Source: Planotetraspora sp. A-T 1434 (GTDB lineage: Bacteria; Actinomycetota; Actinomycetes; Streptosporangiales; Streptosporangiaceae). From it: a DNA stretch of 64,000 nt. How positions within the stretch are numbered: the stretch's first letter is position 1; each line of letters begins with the position of its first letter. The position numbers were made by a program, and so were the translations under genes. Under the pieces are notes generated by a model. That model saw nothing but the letters and a program-made list of their open reading frames with translations, made no database searches and had not been told where the DNA came from. Positions 31,821 to 39,075 of the stretch are shown here, piece after piece. Where the stretch lies: NCBI RefSeq assembly GCF_025420585.1, contig NZ_JAOEGB010000011.1, forward strand, positions 1-64,000, read 5' to 3'.

Positions 31821-33002
31821 CTACAGCGGCTGGGCACGCAGGAACCTCCCGAAGTGGGGGACGGTGAACCCGATGACTCCACGCTCCGCGCTGTAGATCA
31901 GGCCTTTCTTGATGAGGCTGTCCCGCGCCGGGGACAGGCTGGACGGCTTGCGGCCGAGCACGTCGGCGACCTCGGCGGTCGGCACCGGGTCGTCGCCGAG
32001 CTGGGCCATCGCGTGCATGTAGTCACGCTCGGCCGGGGTGGCTCGCTCGTATCGGCTGCCGAAGAACCCGACGGCCAACTCCTCCTCGGCCTCGGGCGCC
32101 GACACCTTGATGTCGTCCGCCGTGATGGGGCTCCGGGGAGCGAGATCCCAGGCGACCTTGCCGTACGCCTGGACGAAGTAGGGGTAACCGTCGGCCGCCT
32201 CGTAGAGCGCGTCGAGCGCCTCGGGTGTGAACTCGACGTCCTCCCGCTCGGCCGGGGCGATGAGAGCCAGGTCGGCGGCGTCCCGGTCGAGCCGGTCGAT
32301 CCGGGCGTAGCGGAACAGCCTCTCGGAATAGCTCTTGCTCGCCGAAAGGACACTCGGCAGATGGGGCAGGCCGGCGCCGACCACGATCAGCGGGCCGCCG
32401 GACTGCGAGAGCTCATGGCACGCGGCGCACAGGGCCGAGATGTCCGGTGCCTGCACGTCCTGCATCTCGTCGATGAACAGGGCGATGCCCACGCCGAGGT
32501 CGGTCGCGACACCCGCGGCATCGACGAACAGCTCGGTCAGGTCGATCTCCAGATCGCCCGAGTCGGCCCGGCCGCGCGACGCCGGGACGTCGATGCCGGG
32601 CGACCAGTGGGACGTGCCCTTCGCCGCGGCCGGATCGCGCATCGCGAACGCCTTCAGCACGCCGAGGAACTCCTCGATCCGCTCGGGAGCCCGGTGGCGG
32701 GGGGCGAGCTCCCTTATCGCCATGTGCAGCGAGGCGGCGACCGGCCTTCGGATCGACTGGTCGGGCCGGGCCTCGATCTTCCCGGTGCCCCACAGCCTCT
32801 GCATGGCCATCGACTTGAAGGTGTTGAGCAGGACGGTCTTGCCGACGCCGCGAAGGCCGGTGAGAACCATGCTGCGCTCGGGACGGCCGCGGGCCACCCG
32901 CTCCAGCACGATCTCGAACTGCTGCAACTCGCGATCGCGCCCGGCGAGCTCCGGGGGTCGCTGACCCGCACCGGGGGCGTAGGGATTGCGCACGGGGTCC
33001 AC
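31821..33002 (-). CDS. Orc1/Cdc6-like AAA ATPase with winged-helix C-terminus
   Basis: A 393-aa protein, counted from GTG 33002 (VDPVRNPYAPGAGQRPPELA), the usual start area of these actinobacterial ATPases. Walker A is GLRGVGKTVLLN, Walker B is IALFIDEMQD, and sensor-1 is PLIVVGAGLPHLP. The C-terminal 90 residues form a winged helix (PVPTAEVADVLGRKPSSLSP). The family is widespread in actinomycetes and annotated only as ATP-binding; an MSP/STAND-like or archaeal Orc-like role is suggested. An in-frame ATG at 33323 would add a repeat-containing N-terminus (GPFS)n, which I consider less likely to be translated. Confidence 0.8.
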   Translation of the reverse strand: MDPVRNPYAPGAGQRPPELAGRDRELQQFEIVLERVARGRPERSMVLTGLRGVGKTVLLNTFKSMAMQRLWGTGKIEARPDQSIRRPVAASLHMAIRELAPRHRAPERIEEFLGVLKAFAMRDPAAAKGTSHWSPGIDVPASRGRADSGDLEIDLTELFVDAAGVATDLGVGIALFIDEMQDVQAPDISALCAACHELSQSGGPLIVVGAGLPHLPSVLSASKSYSERLFRYARIDRLDRDAADLALIAPAEREDVEFTPEALDALYEAADGYPYFVQAYGKVAWDLAPRSPITADDIKVSAPEAEEELAVGFFGSRYERATPAERDYMHAMAQLGDDPVPTAEVADVLGRKPSSLSPARDSLIKKGLIYSAERGVIGFTVPHFGRFLRAQPL

Positions 33003-33168
33003 GCTCTCGGACTTTATGACGGGATATAGCGGCCGTCGTAGATTTCCGTAGAAAGCGCTACGGCGTGTCGCTCGCGATCGAAGCGGGACACACCAGGCGG
33101 GGACCGGCGCGTCGGCCGGAGGCCGGGGAGACGGCACCGGCGCGGTCTCACCGGAGGGCCCACCTGAG

Positions 33169-33252
33169 GGCTCACTGAAGGGGCCACTGAAGGGGCCACT
33201 GAAGGGGCCACTGAAGGGGCCACTGAAGGGGCCACTGAAGGGGCCACTGAAG
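33169..33252. repeat. 12-bp tandem repeat, six perfect units plus one imperfect
   Basis: Unit GGGCCACTGAAG at 33181-33252 (six perfect copies), preceded by a one-mismatch copy at 33169-33180. It is open in all frames because 12 is a multiple of three. It lies 170 bp upstream of the ATPase start, in a promoter-proximal position. Confidence 0.9.
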
Positions 33253-33467
33253 GGCTCACCGGAGGGGGCGATCCCGGCGACCGGCGGGCCGCTGAGGGAC
33301 ACTTCAGCCGCGCGCACTGCCATGGCCCACCCCTCACCTGCCGAGACGGGGACCGAACCCCTGTTCGATCCGATGGCCAAGACTGTAGCGCGGCATCGAA
33401 CACGTGCGCGAGCTTTTCGATGAAAAGCTTCAGCCACGCGTCGCGACAGACCCCGCAACCCCGAGCG

Positions 33468-33645
33468 TGATCATGCACAGGTTCACGGCCAAGCTCTTCA
33501 CCTGGCCCGACGCCCAGTGTGATCATGCAATTGCCAGATCACCGAGCATGTACGCGCAGCTAAGGGCGACGTACGGGAATCCATGCATGATCACGAGCGG
33601 GGTGGTGGGAGGCGGTGGCCCTACCCGGGAATCCGTGCATGATCA
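33468..33645. repeat. Four copies of the TGATCATGCA word
   Basis: Copies at 33468-33477 and 33520-33529 (forward) and at 33584-33593 and 33636-33645 (reverse). The last two are embedded in a longer direct repeat of about 28 bp beginning CGGGAATCC. The stretch 33253-33658 carries no other recognisable gene. Confidence 0.8.
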
Positions 33646-33658
33646 CGAGCGGGGGTGG

Positions 33659-34111
33659 TTACCGAGGGGTGTATGCCAGGACCAGGGCCACGATGGCCGC
33701 GATGGCGATCAGGGCGAGATAGGCCAGCACCAGGCGGGTGTCCCGGAGCACGCACTTGCTCCTGGTCAGACCCGCCCGGCGAGCCCGCCAGTAACCCACC
33801 AGGCCAAGGACCGCGAATCCCAGCACCGCCCACGGGCCGAGCAGCCAGGCGAGCAACGCGACCGTGGCGTACACGCACAATTTCAGCGGATCGTACGGCT
33901 GAGCGGCCCCACGCTCGGCGGTGCGGCGCTGATCACCGGCGCTGCCCTGCTCCGCGGCACCGGCGTCCTCACCGGCACTGCCCTGCTCCGCCCCACCGGC
34001 GTCCTCACCGGCACTGCCCTGCTCGGCGGTGCCGGCCTCTTCAGCGGCACGGCGCCGCTGGGCTGCGACAGCCTCCTCGTAGGCGACGCCTCTCGGCGGC
34101 TCCGGCGTCAT
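33659..34111 (-). CDS. Small membrane protein with AEQGSAGEDAG repeats, last gene of the radical SAM operon
   Basis: A 150-aa protein whose ATG overlaps the radical SAM stop (ATGA, 34108-34111). The cytoplasmic N-terminus has three 11-residue repeats (AEQGSAGEDAG type). At least three TM helices follow: LLAWLLGPWAVLGFAVLGLV and LVLAYLALIAIAAIVALVLA among them. A short Cys-containing loop (SKCVLRD) lies between. I recognise no family. Co-translation with the enzyme suggests a membrane anchor or partner for it. Confidence 0.7.
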   Translation of the reverse strand: MTPEPPRGVAYEEAVAAQRRRAAEEAGTAEQGSAGEDAGGAEQGSAGEDAGAAEQGSAGDQRRTAERGAAQPYDPLKLCVYATVALLAWLLGPWAVLGFAVLGLVGYWRARRAGLTRSKCVLRDTRLVLAYLALIAIAAIVALVLAYTPR

Positions 34112-35673
34112 GTGATCTCTACGAGTGGCAGCCGTACCCCGGGGTCGACGGAGGCGACGGCCGACAGGCGCTGCCGGGCGAGGGCGGGCCAGGCCTGCAC
34201 GGCGCAGAAGGGCGCGCATTGATCCTGGTCGGAACGGGTGCCGACGTGGACGCAGCACTGGATCAGCCGCTCTTCCAGCATGGTCGACATGTCCATGAAC
34301 GGCTTGACCGTGATCCGGACCACCCGCTCCCCGAGCAGCCGGCGAAGCCGCCGCTTCCGGCCGGGCAGGGCCGAGGACGCGAGCGTCAGCAGGGTCGACA
34401 GGCCGAGGTCGCAGTTCTCGCAGATGTCCCGCCAGAGCTTGCCGATCTCCGGGTGAGACAGCGATGACTGTTCGGACAGGAGCCCGAGGAGCGATTCCTG
34501 TACGGCGAGGCGCAACTCGCGGGGGATCTCCGTGTCCGCGATCCGGTTGGCGACCAAGCCCAGGTTCTCCTTCAGACGATCGTGCCCGATCAGGGCCGTG
34601 AGCGACCGCCACTGGTCGGCGTCGTCCCGGATCATGTAGCCGACCGAGCAGCAGTGGGGATGCGAGCACGGCAGCGCGGTCAGGTCACGCCAGGTGACGA
34701 GCCCGTCCGTCTGGGGGCCCAGCCGCTTGAGGACGCCCGTGTGCGTCAGCCGGTCCATCGGGTCGATCAGCCCAGAGCGTCCCGAGCCGAACTGCGGCTG
34801 GATCGAGACGCCGCCGACGTAGGGCGTGCCCAGCGCGAGCCGTACGACATCGCCGATCTCGCCGTCGTTGGCACCGAGGGCGCAGGTCATCACCAGCGTC
34901 GTGAAGATCTCCCGCCCGGACAGCCTCTGGATCGCCTGGGCCTTGAACCGCCGCAGGTCACCGCCCCGGTGGTGGCGGGACGCCTCCGCCGACACCCCGT
35001 CGTACTGAAGATAGACCTCGACCCGCTCCCGATGTTCGGTCAGCAGGTCGAGCAGCGCGTCGTCCCTGGCCACGAGGATGCCGTTGGTGTTGATCAGGAT
35101 GCGGGTGACCGGCCGGGCCGCGAGCTCGGCCAGCAGCTCGGGCAGGTCGGGGTGCAGCGTGGGCTCGCCGCCGCTCAGCATGAGCACGTCGAGGCGTCCG
35201 TTCTCGCGAGCGAGCCGCTGGTCCACGCTTGCCAGGATCTCCGCCACCGGCACGACGCCCCGCAGGTCCGGTGAGGACTCGGTGAAGCAGGTCGGGCAGC
35301 GCAGGTTGCAGGTCTCCGCGACGTCCTGGAGCAGGATGCACGTGTGCTGGGTCTGCATCTCGGGCAGGCCACGCAGATACGCCATGGGCACCGGGTCGAA
35401 GTTTCCGGCGACATCCGGAATGTGGGCCTTGGTGGGCGCGGTCCACTCCTCCAAATAGGCGAGGATGTCGGGGTCCTCGTCATAGAGGGTCCGGACCATG
35501 CCATGCGTACGGCAGGCGCGCTCCAGGTAAACCCGTTCGTTCCGGGCGGCGAGCCACCCGGACAGGCGCGGGACGTCCTCAAGCGGACGGTCGGGCTGCT
35601 CGTCGTGGCAGCGCGGGCAGAACGCGTTGACATAGCGGAGGATGCGATCCCCACGCAGCGGCATACCGGTCAC
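34108..35673 (-). CDS. Cysteine-rich radical SAM enzyme, tetraether synthase (Tes/MJ0619)-like
   Basis: A 521-aa protein starting at GTG 35673 (GTGA overlap with the preceding gene). An N-terminal zinc/iron-ribbon-like region carries C19/C22 (FCPRC) and C54/H57 (ACRTHG). The radical SAM motif is CNLRCPTC (C122, C126, C129), preceded by MQTQHTCILLQDVAE. GGEP lies at 168-171, NTNG at about 195, then YLQYDGVS. The C-terminal third has extra Cys: LPCSHPHCC (336-342), ICENC (418-421), CCVHVG (473-476) and QCAPFC (485-490). This order of an N-terminal ribbon, the SAM core and auxiliary-cluster Cys matches the Tes/MJ0619 group that joins lipid tails in archaea. The bacterial substrate is unknown. 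Confidence 0.75.
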   Translation of the reverse strand: MTGMPLRGDRILRYVNAFCPRCHDEQPDRPLEDVPRLSGWLAARNERVYLERACRTHGMVRTLYDEDPDILAYLEEWTAPTKAHIPDVAGNFDPVPMAYLRGLPEMQTQHTCILLQDVAETCNLRCPTCFTESSPDLRGVVPVAEILASVDQRLARENGRLDVLMLSGGEPTLHPDLPELLAELAARPVTRILINTNGILVARDDALLDLLTEHRERVEVYLQYDGVSAEASRHHRGGDLRRFKAQAIQRLSGREIFTTLVMTCALGANDGEIGDVVRLALGTPYVGGVSIQPQFGSGRSGLIDPMDRLTHTGVLKRLGPQTDGLVTWRDLTALPCSHPHCCSVGYMIRDDADQWRSLTALIGHDRLKENLGLVANRIADTEIPRELRLAVQESLLGLLSEQSSLSHPEIGKLWRDICENCDLGLSTLLTLASSALPGRKRRLRRLLGERVVRITVKPFMDMSTMLEERLIQCCVHVGTRSDQDQCAPFCAVQAWPALARQRLSAVASVDPGVRLPLVEIT

Positions 35674-36191
35674 AGTGCACCATCTGTATAGATCGCCGGG
35701 TTGATGCCCGTGCAGAAACCGACGGAGACGATGGACATGAGGGCCCATCCGATCATCAGACCCAGGCCGAGGCCCCTGCTCCACGGCTTGCGGAGCATGA
35801 TCAGCACAGCCCCTCCGCCAAGCGCGGCCGCCGCGAGGATCACCGCCCCGACTCCCATGATGATGTTCTTGCCGCTTCCGACGCTGTCGGCCGCGCTCAG
35901 CGTCGCGATGAACGCCAGCAGGTTCACGACCACGAAGATGGCGATGCCCGCGAACGTCATTCCGACGACGATCCCGGTGGTGTTCCGCGGCGGGGCCGGA
36001 TGTGGGGTCGGCGGCGGCCCCCATCCCTGCGGCCCACCAGCCCCGAACTGCCCCGGAGGCCCCGGCGGGGGCGGCGGGGTCGGCGGAGACTGGGGCGGCC
36101 GACCGTTCGCCGGGAGCTCGGGGGGCTCGCTCTGGGATCCGTTCTGGGGCCCGTTCTGGGGCCCGTTGGGCGGCTCGGGGGGTGTGCTCAT
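35670..36191 (-). CDS. Pro-rich membrane protein in the Lgt/radical SAM operon
   Basis: A 173-aa protein. Its ATG overlaps the Lgt-like stop (ATGA, 36188-36191) and its stop overlaps the radical SAM start. The first 70 residues are Pro/Gly/Asn-rich with repeated NGPQ and PPP runs. Three TM helices follow (GIVVGMTFAGIAIFVVVNLL, IIMGVGAVILAAAALGGGAV, GLMIGWALMSIVSVGF) with a CTGINPAIY end. No enzyme motif is visible. It is probably a membrane partner or anchor of the co-translated enzymes. Confidence 0.75.
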   Translation of the reverse strand: MSTPPEPPNGPQNGPQNGSQSEPPELPANGRPPQSPPTPPPPPGPPGQFGAGGPQGWGPPPTPHPAPPRNTTGIVVGMTFAGIAIFVVVNLLAFIATLSAADSVGSGKNIIMGVGAVILAAAALGGGAVLIMLRKPWSRGLGLGLMIGWALMSIVSVGFCTGINPAIYTDGAL

Positions 36192-37081
36192 GAGATCTCC
36201 TGGCGCGGAGCCGCCGGCGTCCAAGCCGATGGGGCTGCGCTCTCTTCCTCGTGATGGATCCGGCTTTCCGAGCTTCCCGGGCTTTCCGGGCTTTCCGGGG
36301 ATCTGCCCAGCAACCGGTCGTAGAACCCGTGGCGGTAGCCGTACCGCAGCCTGACGGCGACGAGCACGAGACCGGGGATGATGAACCACTGCGGCCGGGT
36401 GAGGTCGAGCCAGACCGTCTCGTTGGCCCGGGTGAACTCGACGGCGAACCGGAACACCGCATAGGCCGCCACGTAAAGCGTGAACAGCTCACCGGGCCGG
36501 CTGACCCGGCCTCGTGCCCACAGCAGCGCCCCGAAGGCGGCGAGCTGGAAGGCGATCTCGTAGAGGAACGAGGGATGCATGGCCTGACCGGTCAGGCATC
36601 CGGGACACTCCGGCACGGACGCGGGCGCGTGGACCCCCCAGGGCAGACTGGTAGGGCGGCCCGGAGCCTCGGTCAGGAAGCACCCGATCCTGCCGACCGC
36701 CATGCCGAGGGCCACGGCAGGGGCGAACAGGTCGCCGGTCTTCTCCCGATATCCGATGAGCCGCTTGGCGATCAGCACACCCGCGTACGCGCCCGTCAGA
36801 CCCCCGAGAATGCTCCGGGAGCCGAACATCCACGCCTCCAGGAGGCTCGGGTTCAACGAGGGATCGAGGTGCTCGGCCCAGCCGGACAGGCGCATCCCCA
36901 TGGCGCCCCCCACCAGCGCGCCGGTCACCGCGACGAGCGACTCCTCCCGCAGCGCGCCTCTGCGCCGGGCCTCCAGGACGAAGACCACGCTCGCGAGGAT
37001 CACCCCGAGACCCACGAAGAAGCCGTGGGCCGGCACCGCCAGCCCACCGATGCGCAGCTCGGGAATCACGATCGACACCAT
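36188..37081 (-). CDS. Lgt-family (prolipoprotein diacylglyceryl transferase-like) paralogue
   Basis: A 297-aa polytopic protein with seven or so TM helices. The Lgt signature region reads GRIGCFLTEAPGRPTSLPWG, followed by AMHPSFLYE and FRFAVEFTRAN. Compared with E. coli Lgt, the Arg of GRxGN and the Arg of the EFFR segment are kept. The His of the FHGG motif appears as Leu (SILGGLTG) and the Asn of GRLGN is Cys. That makes it unlikely to be the housekeeping Lgt. It heads a four-gene operon with 4-nt overlaps that ends with the radical SAM enzyme. A glycerolipid head-group or diacylglyceryl transfer to another acceptor is a reasonable guess. Confidence 0.8.
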   Translation of the reverse strand: MVSIVIPELRIGGLAVPAHGFFVGLGVILASVVFVLEARRRGALREESLVAVTGALVGGAMGMRLSGWAEHLDPSLNPSLLEAWMFGSRSILGGLTGAYAGVLIAKRLIGYREKTGDLFAPAVALGMAVGRIGCFLTEAPGRPTSLPWGVHAPASVPECPGCLTGQAMHPSFLYEIAFQLAAFGALLWARGRVSRPGELFTLYVAAYAVFRFAVEFTRANETVWLDLTRPQWFIIPGLVLVAVRLRYGYRHGFYDRLLGRSPESPESPGSSESRIHHEEESAAPSAWTPAAPRQEIS

Positions 37082-37113
37082 AGCCGCGCCCGCCGACGTT
37101 TCCGATCCCCGTC

Positions 37114-37147
37114 CTGTACGGCTTTCGCTCCTGTACGGCTTTCGCTC
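37114..37147. repeat. 17-bp tandem direct repeat upstream of the Lgt-like gene
   Basis: Two adjacent perfect copies of CTGTACGGCTTTCGCTC, 33 bp before the Lgt-like start codon. They may sit in its 5' leader or promoter. Confidence 0.75.
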
Positions 37148-37298
37148 CCCGAATTCGGCTGATCCCGATGCGCTCAAGCCACAGTGGGCCGCCGGCGGCC
37201 GTCAGGACGAAGCCACCACGGTCGATCCCAGCAGGGCCGTCACCACGGCGGTGACGGAAAGCACCGTCACATTTGCGCGGCGCGGGTACTCTGCGCGT

Positions 37299-38117
37299 AT
37301 GGCTTCCAGATGGAACCCCAGGTCAGCGGTGGTGTTGGTGGCTCTGCTGAGCCTGACGGCCTGCGGGGGGACGAAAGATGCTATATCGCCCCAATCGGCG
37401 CCGCCCGCCACTCCGGCCGTGTTTCCGGTGGAAGCGTCAGCGGCGTCCCCGGGGGCGTCGGTGTCGTCGCCGGATTGGTTTGTCTCACCGGCCGCCACAC
37501 CGCCCGTGGCGAGCACTCCCGCTCCGCCCGCGCCAACTCCCTCGGGGCCGCCGAAGTTCACCGCCGCGATCGGCAGGCTCTCGCGAAGCGAGGTGCCGCA
37601 CTCGTGGCGTCCGGGCTGTCCAGTTGGCCTGAGCGGGCTGCGGAAGATCACGATGACCTACTGGGGTTTCGACGACAAGGCGCACACCGGCGAGTTGGTG
37701 GTGAACGCGGCCGTCGCCCGGGATGTCGTCTCCGTCTTCGGGAAGCTCTACGACTTCCGCTTCCCCATTCGCCGCATGGAACCGGTCGATGTCTACAAGG
37801 GGAGCGACAACGACTCGATCGACGCGGACAACACGTCGGCTTTCAACTGCCGGAACGCCACCGGGTCGAGCAGTTGGTCGGAGCACGCGTACGGCAGGGC
37901 CGTGGACATCAATCCGCGGGAGAATCCGTACGTCTACGCGGACGGGTCCAATGCCCACAGGAACGCCGACGCCTTCGTCGAGCGCCCGCTCAAGAAGCCG
38001 GGCGTGATCAACGAGGGCGACCGGGTGGTGCGGGCCTTCGAGGACATCGGCTGGGGCTGGGGCGGCCTGTGGTCGGGCACGAAGGACTACCAGCACTTCT
38101 CGGCATCGGGACGCTGA
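37299..38117 (+). CDS. M15-family D-Ala-D-Ala carboxypeptidase-like lipoprotein
   Basis: A 272-aa protein. The signal peptide ends in a lipobox (LLSLTACGG), so it is a predicted lipoprotein. A Pro/Ser/Ala linker (residues about 25-95) precedes an M15_4-type domain: the substrate region FRFPIRRMEPVDVYKGSDND, zinc ligands in SWSEHAYGRAVDINPRENP and the last His in KDYQHFSASG. Predicted to act on peptidoglycan stem peptides outside the membrane. It is divergent from the Lgt-like operon across about 217 bp, and a genuine lipoprotein would need the cell's true Lgt. Confidence 0.88.
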   Translation: MASRWNPRSAVVLVALLSLTACGGTKDAISPQSAPPATPAVFPVEASAASPGASVSSPDWFVSPAATPPVASTPAPPAPTPSGPPKFTAAIGRLSRSEVPHSWRPGCPVGLSGLRKITMTYWGFDDKAHTGELVVNAAVARDVVSVFGKLYDFRFPIRRMEPVDVYKGSDNDSIDADNTSAFNCRNATGSSSWSEHAYGRAVDINPRENPYVYADGSNAHRNADAFVERPLKKPGVINEGDRVVRAFEDIGWGWGGLWSGTKDYQHFSASGR

Positions 38118-38228
38118 TCCCCCGCGCTGACTCGCGGAGCGCCTGTCGCACGCGGTCGCACGCGGGCGCGCCGGTCACGGCCAGTCGCACGCAGTCGCGA
38201 TCGGCCCTCGCCGTGCGGGATGGCGCTA

Positions 38229-38260
38229 CGTCGCGCGCAGATGTGAGCCTGCGCGCGACG
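38229..38260. terminator. Terminator-like hairpin
   Basis: Perfect 12-bp arms (38229-38240, 38249-38260) and an 8-nt loop, between the convergent M15 gene and the secreted protein gene ending at 38343. Confidence 0.7.
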
Positions 38261-38342
38261 CGTGGCGTTGGTGGGAGGTAAGGACGTCGCCGTCGGTCCG
38301 GCTTCTGACCGTCCGGCTTCTGACCATCCCAAGAACAACGCC

Positions 38343-38897
38343 TTACTGCCAGTCGTCGTACGGCTTGGCGTGGTGAGCGCGGTGGGATGTCGTCTTCTTG
38401 TGCTTGTGCGGGCGCGCCGGGGGGTAGGCCCAGGCGTCCGCGGCCTCATCCGAGGACTGCTGGCCGGTGACATTCGGCTTCTTGAAGGTCATGCCCTGCG
38501 GCAAGACGGACCCCTGCGGGCCCGTCGTGGCATTGTCACCCTTGAGGGAGACGTCCTGCGGCGCCGAGTCGTCCTCCGTGTCGCCCCGCGACGTCGTGTC
38601 GCCCCGCGGCGCCGAGTCGTCCTGTTGCATCGCGTTGCCCTGCGGCGTCGCGTTGCCCTCCGACGTTGTGCCGGCGCCCTGAGGCCCCTGCCCCATCTTG
38701 GGGCCCTTCGCCTTGAGCAGGTCCATTGCCTTGCCCATGATGAAATCCGGGTCGTCCGGGTGCTTCATCGCCTCCTTCGCGAACTGCTTGCCGGACGAGA
38801 CGGCGGCGTCGTTGCCGGACTTCGGCATTGGGTCAACGGGCAGGGCCGCCGGTCCGGACAGGAGGGCGGCGGCGATTACTGCGGTACATATAGGCAT
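38343..38897 (-). CDS. Secreted low-complexity protein, paralogue of 22540-23049
   Basis: A 184-aa protein from ATG 38897 (GGGGGAATCTC upstream). The signal peptide PICTAVIAAALLSGPAALPV is clearly related to that of 22540-23049, as is the leader DNA. The mature part starts with a helical segment (SSGKQFAKEAMKHPDDPDFI, MGKAMDLLKAKGPK). It then has short repeats of QGN/RGD/EDDSAP type and a His/Lys-rich C-terminus (RPHKHKKTTSHRAHHAKPY). Function is unknown. The basic tail could bind wall polymers. Confidence 0.65.
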   Translation of the reverse strand: MPICTAVIAAALLSGPAALPVDPMPKSGNDAAVSSGKQFAKEAMKHPDDPDFIMGKAMDLLKAKGPKMGQGPQGAGTTSEGNATPQGNAMQQDDSAPRGDTTSRGDTEDDSAPQDVSLKGDNATTGPQGSVLPQGMTFKKPNVTGQQSSDEAADAWAYPPARPHKHKKTTSHRAHHAKPYDDWQ

Positions 38898-39075
38898 GAG
38901 ATTCCCCCGAAGTGGTGGACTGGACAGGAAAGACGGTAAGCGCCACACACCGGCCAATGACGTGCCTAATGATCAGTGTCCGGTCAAAGATGGGCCATAA
39001 CGCCACGAGGTTCGTCGCCGTTTGAAACCCCACCACGCCCCCTGCGCCGTGCCCACGTGACGGCGAGGCAAGTGG

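Noticed and set aside
31146-33029. 627-codon plus-strand ORF
   Set aside because: It spans the antisense of the ATPase and part of the MauE-like gene, and crosses two hairpins.
33169-33252. CRISPR-like array
   Set aside because: Units are contiguous 12-mers with no spacers.
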